From NCBI GenBank assembly GCA_964531715.1, contig CAZHEE010000006.1:24278-88277 (forward strand): a stretch of 64,000 nt of DNA. Reading direction: 5' to 3'. Source of the DNA: UBA1664 sp964531715 (GTDB lineage: Bacteria > Pseudomonadota > Alphaproteobacteria > Micavibrionales > UBA1664). Shown piece after piece: positions 9,901-16,477 of this stretch (its first letter is position 1; every line of letters starts with the position of its first letter). The notes under the pieces are model-generated. The model did no database searches. It worked only from the letters and a program-made list of their open reading frames with translations, and was not told where the DNA came from. Made by a program: the position numbers and the translations under genes.

Positions 9901-10375
9901 CGGATTATTGACCCATAGTTTATTACAATATCTTCCTGATATTGCGCCTGAAAACCGTGAACAGGCCGCGCATAACTTTATGACACTCAAAGCAACGGAT
10001 ATAGCCGAAAATATTCGGCAGAGTATCATCACTGAAACGCTTGCAATTTTGAACAATGAAAATTTCAAACCGTTTTTTGGTCAAGGATCACTTGCCGAGG
10101 TACCGGTGACCGGAACAGTCACGCATGCTGATGGTAAAATTGATATTATCAGTGGGCAAATTGACCGTATGCTGATAACCGACAGTCATATCTGGATTAT
10201 CGATTTTAAATCAAACCGTCCGCCGCCACGCGAGCCTCATGATATTCCAAATCAATATCGCAAACAGTTAAAAGCTTATAAGGCTTTAATCAGTCAGCTT
10301 TACCCTGTGCATATAATTAAATGCGCACTTCTTTGGACAGATGGCCCGTTTATGATGGAACTGAACAACATATAA
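6911..10375 (+). CDS. addA: double-strand break repair helicase-nuclease AddA
   Basis: AddA is the UvrD-like ATPase and nuclease subunit of AddAB. At 1154 residues it is of normal length. Motifs in order are: P-loop ASAGTGKT (residues 26-33), TFTKAGANEM (Ia), ILVDEAQDTSPDQW (II), VVGDNKQSIFSFQGA (III), VHASKGLEAPIVILP (V) and LLYVAATRAEDRLVI (VI). The C-terminal RecB-family nuclease has IIDFKSNRPPP with Asp1098 and Lys1100. The start overlaps the addB stop by one base. The gene ends at a strong bidirectional terminator shared with the convergent rplT. Confidence 0.96.
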   Translation: MNDIIVNATLMQMQASNPQKNVWVNASAGTGKTKVLTERVLRLLLSIDGVNDGVAPDNILCVTFTKAGANEMITRLMRILSNWAVCSEKDLIKELNKLLCKETSRKQKDKARQLYAEIVDLPNGLNITTIHALCQSILGRFTLEAGLPPDFSLAEEAEASLMVKQARNNLISDILNNDNHNLRESFTRLAILKNSEQLNKLLTTIMADRKPLSEFFATYPDYPAAIRYAFELQNSVTRETILNQGLYDDLPEETIHRLADALDRGTKTEVQNAVILRDFLKSDRVENYNSYQSIFLDKKGKTKKGLNKDALAYAPEAQDIFMQEAERIQTIADKLLRLNSYRATCDLLAIGQAIIDRYQAMKTAARKVDYDDLIHRTLTLLNGPMRQWVLFKLDYTIEHILVDEAQDTSPDQWNIIKALCDDFYDGESVRDESGLNRSLFVVGDNKQSIFSFQGANLENFNDVHNGLKNKVTAANYDWQDVPMNTSFRSSKAILDFVDTIFMPNYDLRCALTQNPDAYQNHIAKKTLDAGRVEIWPPYKAPKNVELPVPWTLPLNVVEGHNAMQALANRIASYIADWIKNGEVLKAKGRTIEAGDIMILVRRRNALVEHLIRALKTHNIPVSGADRLVIVDHIAVQDILSALQFALLPEDDLNLACLLKSPFIGMDDAEIEDIAYAREGSLWQAVKDKAALEIISWLNNLIVRLNAQNTFGAVSDLLHLKAADKKKTGWQALISRLGEDSIDPLQELLALAQNYDLNNAADSVQGFVHSMLDSKIDIKRELDGGGGKVRIMTVHASKGLEAPIVILPDTAAVISKGKHDGLLWTDNNIPLWSVKSDDDPQIIKQMKTEKYEAEMAEYHRLLYVAATRAEDRLVICGALNGTQSKPKEASWYDSCLRAFTRDNDDFSVKTEAWKHDEAYMLPETEPLIYIHETEQEHEVNIKNAAQLTKQKFKLPEWVTSPLPKERTPPRVLKPSQDNEAVPVRSPLDAHDESYRYKRGLLTHSLLQYLPDIAPENREQAAHNFMTLKATDIAENIRQSIITETLAILNNENFKPFFGQGSLAEVPVTGTVTHADGKIDIISGQIDRMLITDSHIWIIDFKSNRPPPREPHDIPNQYRKQLKAYKALISQLYPVHIIKCALLWTDGPFMMELNNI

Positions 10376-10403
10376 AAAAGCCCTCAAATCATGAGGGCTT
10401 TTT
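10376..10403. terminator. bidirectional intrinsic terminator between addA and rplT
   Basis: The stem pairs AAAAGCCCTCA with TGAGGGCTTTT around a five-base loop (10387-10391). It has T-runs on both strands. It lies directly after the addA stop and just beyond the rplT stop on the other strand, so it can serve both. Confidence 0.9.
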
Positions 10404-10424
10404 AAAATACTGATAGAGTTACAA

Positions 10425-10793
10425 CTAGGCCGCTTTTTTATCGAGAGCCTTTTGAGCTGTCTCACAAATTGTCTTAAAACCTGCCTCATCATGAACGGCG
10501 ATGTCTGACAAAACCTTACGGTCAAGGTCGAGACCTGACAATTTTAAACCATTCATAAATTGTGAGTAGGTTAAACCGTGAAGGCGAACCGCGGCATTAA
10601 TACGCTGTATCCAAAGCGCGCGGAAATTCCGCTTTTTATTGCGGCGGTCACGATAAGCGTACTGACCCGCCTTCTCAACCGCTTGCACGGCTGTCCTGAA
10701 ACAATTTTTACGGCGACCGTAATAGCCCTTGGCTTTTGAGATGACCTTGCGGTGCCTTGCGTGGGCGCGAGCCCCTCCTTTAACGCGTGCCAT
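10425..10793 (-). CDS. rplT: 50S ribosomal protein L20
   Basis: bL20 is a primary 23S rRNA-binding protein needed for early 50S assembly. The 122-residue sequence begins MARVKGGARAHARHRKVI and carries the highly basic N-terminal arm (KGYYGRRKNCFR, RRNKKRNFRALWIQRI) followed by the globular part (GLTYSQFMNGLKLSGLDLDRKVLSDIA). Length is typical. The start codon shares one base with the rpmI stop (TAATG), so the two are translationally coupled. infC, often upstream of rpmI-rplT, is not in this cluster, and pheST does not follow. Confidence 0.98.
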   Translation of the reverse strand: MARVKGGARAHARHRKVISKAKGYYGRRKNCFRTAVQAVEKAGQYAYRDRRNKKRNFRALWIQRINAAVRLHGLTYSQFMNGLKLSGLDLDRKVLSDIAVHDEAGFKTICETAQKALDKKAA

Positions 10794-11047
10794 TATGCCT
10801 GCCCTCCTGTATTTGAATTGTCATTAGACGAAGTTTTCTTATTTTTGCGATTATACGGCATGAAAGAGCGCAGAATAATACGCGCATCCGCCTTGCACAG
10901 AACTGTCGTTCCGCGTGCCTGGCGTTTTCTTTTTGTCGGTTTATTCATCAGCATGTGGCGGGCATTGGCCTGTTTCGCCTTTACTTTGCCTGACTTCGTG
11001 ACTCTGAAGCGCTTCTTGGCGCTTGATTTCGTTTTCATTTTCGGCAT
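10793..11047 (-). CDS. rpmI: 50S ribosomal protein L35 with C-terminal extension
   Basis: bL35 is a small basic 50S protein. The start at 11047 gives MPKMKTKSSAKKRFRVT, the canonical N-terminus; the longer frame upstream is not needed. An AAGGATAT Shine-Dalgarno precedes it. Residues up to about 65 match the family (KQANARHMLMNKPTKRKR). A polar tail of roughly 18 residues (NRKNKKTSSNDNSNTGGQA) follows, making 84 residues against the usual about 65. The gene directly precedes rplT. Confidence 0.95.
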   Translation of the reverse strand: MPKMKTKSSAKKRFRVTKSGKVKAKQANARHMLMNKPTKRKRQARGTTVLCKADARIILRSFMPYNRKNKKTSSNDNSNTGGQA

Positions 11048-11182
11048 TTCATATATCCTTTTAAATTGAAGGGTTATCATTCATAAAAATACCAGGCATG
11101 CCATTCGCCCGTATTTTCGTTTAAGTCCTCATTCTATAAAGGAAAGCCTGTATCAAATGCAAGTGAAAATTAAAAAGGCATA

Positions 11183-11207
11183 GGATAAGCATGAGAGGAA
11201 CTTATCC
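11183..11207. other. small hairpin in the rpmI / 81-aa gene intergenic region
   Basis: GGATAAG (11183-11189) pairs with CTTATCC (11201-11207) around an 11-base loop. There is no T-run, so termination is not implied. The 292-base gap 11048-11339 otherwise holds AT-rich, promoter-like sequence for the divergent genes and the palindrome at 11284-11300. Confidence 0.3.
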
Positions 11208-11283
11208 CGGCAATATCAAAATATACTATATATTGTGTTTTTCATGCTTGACCGCCACAGTATATTGAGACACACTTAAATTA

Positions 11284-11300
11284 TTGAGAATCACTCTCAA
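11284..11300. promoter_or_regulatory. candidate Fur/Irr-type iron-box palindrome
   Basis: TTGAGA-ATCAC-TCTCAA is a perfect 6-5-6 inverted repeat. It resembles the TGAGAATNATTCTCA-type operators of Fur family regulators. A further half-site-like TTGAGACAC lies just upstream (11264-11273). It sits 40 bases before the 81-residue gene, where a repressor would overlap a promoter. The assignment rests on sequence resemblance only. Confidence 0.45.
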
Positions 11301-11339
11301 TCAAAACTGCTTAATATTTATCATTACGGAGAGATACAG

Positions 11340-11585
11340 ATGAACACGCTTTTGCATGATTTGCTTGAACTTGAAACCTTTGCAAGCGGCGCGGAAGCCT
11401 GTATTTATGAGGCGGATTTATGGGCGCGTTACGGTAAATCGGAAACGATCACAGCGATTGAGACAGGTTTAATTGAACACCGCCGTATTAAATTCCGTGA
11501 TGGTCACGGGCGTTGTGTTTGTTGGCTTTCTGATAAAGGGAAAACCGTTGCAAAAACCGAACAAGAGGCATCATCCGTTTTATAA
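11340..11585 (+). CDS. small hypothetical protein (81 aa) behind a possible iron-box
   Basis: An 81-residue soluble protein with a good Shine-Dalgarno (GGAGAG, ten bases before the ATG). The sequence has two predicted helices (HDLLELETFASGAEACIYEADLWARYG) followed by a short beta-rich part (IEHRRIKFRDGHGRCVCWLSDKG), a layout compatible with a small winged-helix protein. Cys24, Cys60 and Cys62 are the only cysteines. I do not recognise a family. The palindrome upstream suggests metal- or stress-responsive expression. Confidence 0.6.
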   Translation: MNTLLHDLLELETFASGAEACIYEADLWARYGKSETITAIETGLIEHRRIKFRDGHGRCVCWLSDKGKTVAKTEQEASSVL

Positions 11586-11669
11586 AATTTAGGAATGTTC
11601 ATCATTCTTGCAAGCTGATATAATTCTGTTCATATAAAAAAATAAAATGACTTTACAGGAGTTATCAGT

Positions 11670-12257
11670 ATGAAATTCGGATATCCGATTATAGCGGTAT
11701 TTTTCAGCCTATTTACAATAAGCGGGTGCGCGACATATTCCCAAGGCGACATGATTGCCGACAGAACTTATGAAGCGACAGATTCGCTCGTTCGATCCTC
11801 AGGTCTTACCAATGATGATAAAAACAAACCGCTGATTGTTACAACGATTTCTGATATCAACTTGCCCGAGACAAGCAATGCTTTCGGACGTTTGGTTAGT
11901 GAGCAAATTGCTGGGCGTTTGGCACAACGAGGTTTTCACGTGACCGAGCTTAAAATGCGGGAAAGTCTTAATATCAAACGCGGTTTGTTAAACCCGTCTG
12001 AGGCAGGTGAGTTCCTGATTTCCCGTGACGTTCAGGCATTGCCGGGTGAGCAAACGGCAATGGCCGCGATTGTCGGCAGCTATGCCCTATCAGGCAGCGA
12101 TGTCATTGTTCATTTAAAGATGCTTAATACAGTGAACGGGCAAATCCTCGGTTCAACCGATTATAGCCTTCCGTTGGATCGTGATATCAAAAATCTTTTA
12201 AGAGCATATAGTACGGTCGATAATGATTTTTTCGGCACATCTATGGTTTATAATTAG
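11670..12257 (+). CDS. FlgO-family outer-membrane lipoprotein
   Basis: A 195-residue lipoprotein. The N-terminus has a hydrophobic signal ending in the lipobox TISGC, with Cys20 as lipidation site. The body has the FlgO-like pattern: VTTISDINLPETSNAFGRLVSEQIAGRL followed by a helix and a sheet region (AAIVGSYALSGSDVIVHLKML, ILGSTDYSLPL). In Vibrio FlgO is needed for flagellar stability, but the family is also found without flagella, and no flagellar operon is visible here. A Shine-Dalgarno (ACAGGAG) precedes the ATG. Confidence 0.7.
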   Translation: MKFGYPIIAVFFSLFTISGCATYSQGDMIADRTYEATDSLVRSSGLTNDDKNKPLIVTTISDINLPETSNAFGRLVSEQIAGRLAQRGFHVTELKMRESLNIKRGLLNPSEAGEFLISRDVQALPGEQTAMAAIVGSYALSGSDVIVHLKMLNTVNGQILGSTDYSLPLDRDIKNLLRAYSTVDNDFFGTSMVYN

Positions 12258-12275
12258 AAAAACGGATTTCCTGTC

Positions 12276-12629
12276 ATGATAATCATGCAAGATCATTTTC
12301 CGAGTGATGCGGATGACGGTGGCGATTCTAATAATCCGCTTCATGATGTCCTCCTCAAGCCTAAGCCAAAAACCAAAAAGCCCAGCATGTATAAGGTTAT
12401 CTTGTTGAATGATGATTATACGCCGATGGATTTCGTCACCCATATCTTGCAAAAATTTTTCAGTAAAACCGGCGAGGAAGCCACCGAAATTATGCTCCAC
12501 GTCCATCGCCGCGGGGTCGGTGTATGCGGTATTTTCACATATGAGGTTGCAGAGACAAAAGTTTCGCTTGTGATGGACTATGCACGCGCCCATGAACAAC
12601 CGCTTCAATGTACAATGGAAAAAGAATAG
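12276..12629 (+). CDS. clpS: ATP-dependent Clp protease adaptor ClpS
   Basis: ClpS delivers N-degron substrates to ClpAP. The 117-residue protein has a flexible N-terminus, then the core KVILLNDDYTPMDFVTHIL, which contains the substrate-pocket and ClpA-binding residues, and the helix-strand pair HVHRRGVGVCGIFTYEVAETK. Length and motif order are typical. A second in-frame ATG at 12285 is possible. clpA does not follow; a HAD phosphatase does. Confidence 0.95.
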   Translation: MIIMQDHFPSDADDGGDSNNPLHDVLLKPKPKTKKPSMYKVILLNDDYTPMDFVTHILQKFFSKTGEEATEIMLHVHRRGVGVCGIFTYEVAETKVSLVMDYARAHEQPLQCTMEKE

Positions 12630-12684
12630 TTTTTCCCCTTACTTTATATTGAATATCAAAGGTCGGTCTGATAAAGATTGTGCC

Positions 12685-13380
12685 ATGCAAAATATTTCAA
12701 AATACGACCTGATAATTTTTGATTGTGACGGCACACTTGTTGATAGCGAGATGGCGCATAACAAAGTTCTACTGGAACAACTCCATGCGCTAGGCCTTAC
12801 CGAATACACTCCTGAAAAAACTATGGAAACCTTCGCAGGTCGCGCCATTACGGACATTGTTGAAAGGGTTGAGAAAGAGCATAGCGTGCGCTTTCCCGAC
12901 CATCATTGGGAAAAAAATCAAGCGCTATACAAGGAAATTTTACCCAATTACATGCGCCTTGACCCGACCTGCCGCCCGCTTTTAGAAAAATTAAAAGAAG
13001 TAGGGCAGAAAATGGCGGTCGGTTCTAACGGTACACGCGATAATGTTTTGGGTACGATTCGCGCCGCTGGCTTTGATGAGTTTTTCCCTGATGAGTTTAT
13101 CTTTACATTTGAAATGGTCAGAAACCCGAAGCCTGCACCCGACCTTTACCTCCATGTTTGTGAGGCAATGCATGCAACGCCGGATAAGGCGATTGTGATT
13201 GAGGATACAGTTCCGGGAGCCTTGGCAGGCTTGGCGGCGAACATCGATACGGTCGGCTATACGGGCTTATCCCATCGTGATGGGCAATTTGACCGCCTGA
13301 AAGCCATTGATTGCACGCATGTGATTACCGCCATGGGTGACCTCGACGCAATTATTTATCCACATGCCAAAGTGGCGTAG
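12685..13380 (+). CDS. HAD-IA family phosphatase
   Basis: A 231-residue HAD-superfamily hydrolase of the phosphoglycolate phosphatase / beta-phosphoglucomutase branch. Motif I is FDCDGTLVDSE with nucleophile Asp13 and general acid Asp15. Motif II is VGSNGT, motif III is NPKPAPDLY, and motif IV is VIEDTVPGALAG. The helical cap lies between motifs I and II. The start at 12685 is chosen because the longer frame runs back into clpS and its extra residues do not look like a HAD protein. The substrate cannot be read from sequence. Confidence 0.85.
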   Translation: MQNISKYDLIIFDCDGTLVDSEMAHNKVLLEQLHALGLTEYTPEKTMETFAGRAITDIVERVEKEHSVRFPDHHWEKNQALYKEILPNYMRLDPTCRPLLEKLKEVGQKMAVGSNGTRDNVLGTIRAAGFDEFFPDEFIFTFEMVRNPKPAPDLYLHVCEAMHATPDKAIVIEDTVPGALAGLAANIDTVGYTGLSHRDGQFDRLKAIDCTHVITAMGDLDAIIYPHAKVA

Positions 13381-13494
13381 GATGCTTTGACTGGACAGGG
13401 GATGAAAAAGAGCTATTGTCAGGACATGAACACTCTGCTAAATAACGGCAGTCTTATAAAGAAAAAGATTAAACCACGTAAAGGAACATGATTT

Positions 13495-13734
13495 ATGAGT
13501 GATATTGCAGAACGCGTTAAGAAAATTGTTGTCGAACATTTAGGCGTTGAAGAAGATAAAGTTGTTGAAAGCGCAAGCTTTATTGACGATTTGGGTGCTG
13601 ACTCCCTTGATACGGTTGAATTGGTAATGGCCTTTGAAGAGGAATTTAATGTTGAAATTCCCGATGATGCAGCGGAGAAAATCCAGACTGTCGGCGATGC
13701 CGTGACCTTCATCAAGGAAAATTCAGGCGAGTAA
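13495..13734 (+). CDS. acpP: acyl carrier protein
   Basis: A 79-residue acidic carrier protein of type II fatty-acid synthesis. The phosphopantetheine site is GADSLDTVELVMAFEEEF, with Ser37 as the attachment residue. A Shine-Dalgarno (AAAGGA) lies before the ATG. The gene precedes fabF, the usual arrangement, but a hairpin and about 140 bases separate them. Confidence 0.97.
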   Translation: MSDIAERVKKIVVEHLGVEEDKVVESASFIDDLGADSLDTVELVMAFEEEFNVEIPDDAAEKIQTVGDAVTFIKENSGE

Positions 13735-13759
13735 TCTACTATTGATTTCACTGATTTAT

Positions 13760-13793
13760 CCCCGTTTTATGGTGACATAAAGCGGGGATTTTC
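13760..13793 (+). terminator. hairpin between acpP and fabF
   Basis: A 12-bp stem (13760-13771 with 13776-13787, one G-T pair) with a GTGA loop is followed by ATTTTCTT. It could terminate most acpP transcripts and allow partial read-through to fabF. This would fit the high demand for ACP relative to the enzyme. Confidence 0.7.
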
Positions 13794-13874
13794 TTATGGG
13801 ATGTAAAAAGATGCTGGAACTTTAGGTTCGCTATGGTAAAAAGATTAAAAGTTTTTTGGTAGGAGTATATAATC

Positions 13875-15143
13875 ATGAAACGTGTTGTGATAACAGGAAT
13901 GGGAATGGTGTCCCCCCTCGGTGTTGGTGTCGGGCATAACTGGGCGGAAATTACATCCGGAAAGTCGGGCATTCGCAAGGTTGAGAGCTTTGACGTGTCC
14001 GACATCCCTTCACGTATTGCAGGGACAATCCTTCGCGCAGATGAACCGACAGATGACGGTAAATTCCATGCGGCCTCTTTCGTTGATACGAAAGAACAGA
14101 AAAAAATGGATGATTTCATCATCTTTGCCATGGCGGCGGCGCAGGAAGCAATTGCGGATTCTGGTTATGAGGCCGATACGGATGAGAAACAGTGGCGGAC
14201 AGGTGTCTTGATTGGCTCGGGAATTGGTGGACTTGAAACCATTTACGATACATCGCTGCTTATGGAGGAAAAAGGCCCGCGGCGGATTTCACCTTTCTTT
14301 ATTCCCTCAGCCTTAATTAATCTCGCAAGCGGTCATGTTTCAATCAAATACGGTTTTAAAGGTCCAAATCACTCGGTTGTCACGGCATGTGCCACGGGAA
14401 CACATGCGATTGGCGATGCCGCACGCCTCATTATGTTCGGTGATGCCGATGTCATGATTGCAGGTGGTGCGGAAAGCTCGGTCAATAAGATTGGCATGGC
14501 AGGGTTCGCCGCCGCGCGCGCGCTCTCAACCGGCTATAATGATAACCCTCAAGCAGCCTCCCGCCCGTTTGATGAAGGCCGCGACGGATTTATCATTGCC
14601 GAAGGGGCAGGTATCGTCGTCCTTGAAGATTACGAGCATGCCAAGGCACGTGGTGCAAAAATTTATGCCGAGGTTAAAGGCTATGGCTTATCAGGCGATG
14701 CAAATCACATTACCGCCCCTGCCGCAGATGGGAATGGCGGATATCGCGCAATGGAGGCCGCTATGCGCAATGCAGGCGTGAATGCAGATGAAATCGGCTA
14801 TGTCAATGCACATGGAACCTCAACCCCTGTCGGTGACGGGATTGAGGCCGCCGCAGTCAAGCGCATGTTTAAAAATTCATTGGATCATGTTTCCATGTCT
14901 TCAACAAAGTCGGCCATCGGGCATTTACTCGGCGCTGCCGGTGCTGTTGAAGCCATCTATACCGCGAAAGCTTTAGAGACGGGAATCCTGCCACCAACAC
15001 TTAATCTTGATAATCCTTCTGAGATATGTGAGGGGATGGATCTTGTCCCCCATAAAGCGAGAGAGAAAAATGTGACTGCCGCACTGTCCAACAGCTTTGG
15101 TTTCGGCGGGACGAATGCTTCGATTATTTTGACAAAGGTTTAA
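13875..15143 (+). CDS. fabF: beta-ketoacyl-ACP synthase II
   Basis: FabF condenses malonyl-ACP with a growing acyl-ACP. The 422-residue protein has the full thiolase-fold catalytic set: Cys172 in TACATGTHAIGDA, His313 in NAHGTSTPVGD and His350 in SAIGHLLGAAGAVE, plus the C-terminal NSFGFGGTNAS loop. An AGGAG Shine-Dalgarno precedes the ATG. Its stop overlaps the convergent BLUF gene by 4 bases. mltG, a common next gene in related genomes, is absent. Confidence 0.97.
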   Translation: MKRVVITGMGMVSPLGVGVGHNWAEITSGKSGIRKVESFDVSDIPSRIAGTILRADEPTDDGKFHAASFVDTKEQKKMDDFIIFAMAAAQEAIADSGYEADTDEKQWRTGVLIGSGIGGLETIYDTSLLMEEKGPRRISPFFIPSALINLASGHVSIKYGFKGPNHSVVTACATGTHAIGDAARLIMFGDADVMIAGGAESSVNKIGMAGFAAARALSTGYNDNPQAASRPFDEGRDGFIIAEGAGIVVLEDYEHAKARGAKIYAEVKGYGLSGDANHITAPAADGNGGYRAMEAAMRNAGVNADEIGYVNAHGTSTPVGDGIEAAAVKRMFKNSLDHVSMSSTKSAIGHLLGAAGAVEAIYTAKALETGILPPTLNLDNPSEICEGMDLVPHKAREKNVTAALSNSFGFGGTNASIILTKV

Positions 15144-15565
15144 GCCGTGTCTTTTTTTTCAAGGAGTTTTTTATAAAACATCACAAGAATATCTGATTGT
15201 GGTTGTAGATTTTTTGAAAAACTGATGGAAAGGTCCTTCAATCTTTCCCGACTGAATTTTTGACCATTTGAAAAATTAAAATAATCCATTTTCCAGTCAT
15301 AAAATCCCCGCTTTTCTGTCTTTGTATCAATCAGATATTCAAGATTTTGATGACGTGAGTCTTTTTCAATGTCCGCCATAATCGCGCGGACATTATTCTC
15401 CTCACCCTCAAGAATTTGAAGATATTTCCCCTCCATATAAAACAAAACGCCCGTAATACCTAATACCATGTTTTTAGGCTTGGATACGGCCATGATATCG
15501 GCCAGATTTTGTTTTGCTTCCATGTCGGTTCCGACATGGTCACTAATATATACAATAAGATGCAT
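15140..15565 (-). CDS. BLUF-domain blue-light sensor
   Basis: A 141-residue single-domain BLUF protein, which binds FAD non-covalently and senses blue light. All key positions seen in AppA are present with nearly the same spacing: Tyr6 (AppA Y21), Asn32 (N45), Gln50 in YLQILEG (Q63), Trp91 and Met93 in WKM (W104, M106). A helical tail of about 45 residues follows, typical for short BLUF proteins. There is no fused output domain, so it probably acts on a partner. It is divergent from a Crp-family regulator across a 79-base gap, and AAAGGA before the ATG is a good Shine-Dalgarno. Confidence 0.93.
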   Translation of the reverse strand: MHLIVYISDHVGTDMEAKQNLADIMAVSKPKNMVLGITGVLFYMEGKYLQILEGEENNVRAIMADIEKDSRHQNLEYLIDTKTEKRGFYDWKMDYFNFSNGQKFSRERLKDLSISFSKNLQPQSDILVMFYKKLLEKKDTA

Positions 15566-15599
15566 TTTATTCCTTTTTTACGAAAATCAATTTATTTTG

Positions 15600-15626
15600 G
15601 GAACAAAGCAAAGAAAAAAGCGTAAT
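15600..15626 (+). promoter_or_regulatory. candidate EcfG-type (general stress) promoter
   Basis: GGAAC (15600-15604), a 16-base spacer, then CGTAAT (15621-15626). The alphaproteobacterial EcfG sigma factor recognises GGAAC-N16/17-CGTT, so this is one base short of consensus. It points toward the Crp-family gene starting at 15645, which leaves room for a short leader. Confidence 0.45.
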
Positions 15627-15644
15627 TTTAATGTAAGTTAATTA

Positions 15645-16418
15645 ATGGAGAGTTTAATGGGTTCCTGTATCATCGAGAAATTCAGTTATTACGGCGATTT
15701 GACCGATGATGAAAAAGCAATTCTTGATAAGTTCGAAGATAGCAAAGAGCATTACAAGGCGGGTGAAACGGTCTTTACCAAAGGCGAAAAAATAGAAAAC
15801 CTCTATATCGTTTTTGATGGATGGGGCTATATCTCTGCCAACTTGGATACAAGTTTACGGAGTATTTTTGATGTCCGCCTCGATGCCGATTTTATCGGTA
15901 TTCCTGAGATTTCATTTCAAAATCATCTCTATGATTTGCATGCTTTGACTGATTTGACTTTATGCCCGTTCCCGCGCAAACACTTAGATGACATATTTTC
16001 AAAATCAACACGATTGAGGGATATATTCTTCTTAATTATATCACGTGAAAAAGCGATTGCGAATGAACGGATTATTTCAATCGGGCGCAGGACTGCTTTT
16101 GAAAAAGTGGCACATTTTATTGTCGAAATTTCCCTACGCTATGGCATGCTAGGAATGGAAGGACATAATAGCTTTAACTTCCCGTTGAAACAGGAACACA
16201 TCGCGGATTTACTGGGTTTAAGTCCGGTTCATGTGAGCCGTGCAATGACAAATTTGAAGAATAACGGCTATATTCAATATAATCGCTCGACCATGCATAT
16301 TGTGGATCAGGATAAACTTCGTAATCTTGCCGCTTTCGACCCTTCCTTTGTTTTGAAACCTGACATAAGTTTTGATTATAGCAATGATAATGTTGATAAA
16401 AATCAACAGCATGCATAA
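15645..16418 (+). CDS. Crp/Fnr-family transcription regulator
   Basis: A 257-residue regulator with an N-terminal cyclic-nucleotide-binding-like beta roll (about residues 20-120), a dimerisation helix and a C-terminal winged helix with HIADLLGLSPVHVSRAMTNL as the recognition helix-turn-helix. No Fnr-type cysteine cluster is present. The beta-roll glycine pattern is only partly cAMP-like, so the ligand is unknown. An in-frame ATG at 15657 is an alternative start. Divergent arrangement with a BLUF protein suggests a shared light or stress response. Confidence 0.88.
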   Translation: MESLMGSCIIEKFSYYGDLTDDEKAILDKFEDSKEHYKAGETVFTKGEKIENLYIVFDGWGYISANLDTSLRSIFDVRLDADFIGIPEISFQNHLYDLHALTDLTLCPFPRKHLDDIFSKSTRLRDIFFLIISREKAIANERIISIGRRTAFEKVAHFIVEISLRYGMLGMEGHNSFNFPLKQEHIADLLGLSPVHVSRAMTNLKNNGYIQYNRSTMHIVDQDKLRNLAAFDPSFVLKPDISFDYSNDNVDKNQQHA

Positions 16419-16477
16419 TATTTAATAATCCAAATGGCCACCTTGCTTTCGCCATAATTTGCCATGATACTGTTTTC

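Noticed and set aside
10752..11069. Plus-strand 105-codon ORF across rpmI/rplT
   Set aside because: It lies fully antisense to two ribosomal protein genes and has no recognisable motif.
12580..12684. N-terminal extension of the HAD phosphatase
   Set aside because: It would overlap clpS by 50 bases and adds 35 residues without HAD character; ATG 12685 fits the family.
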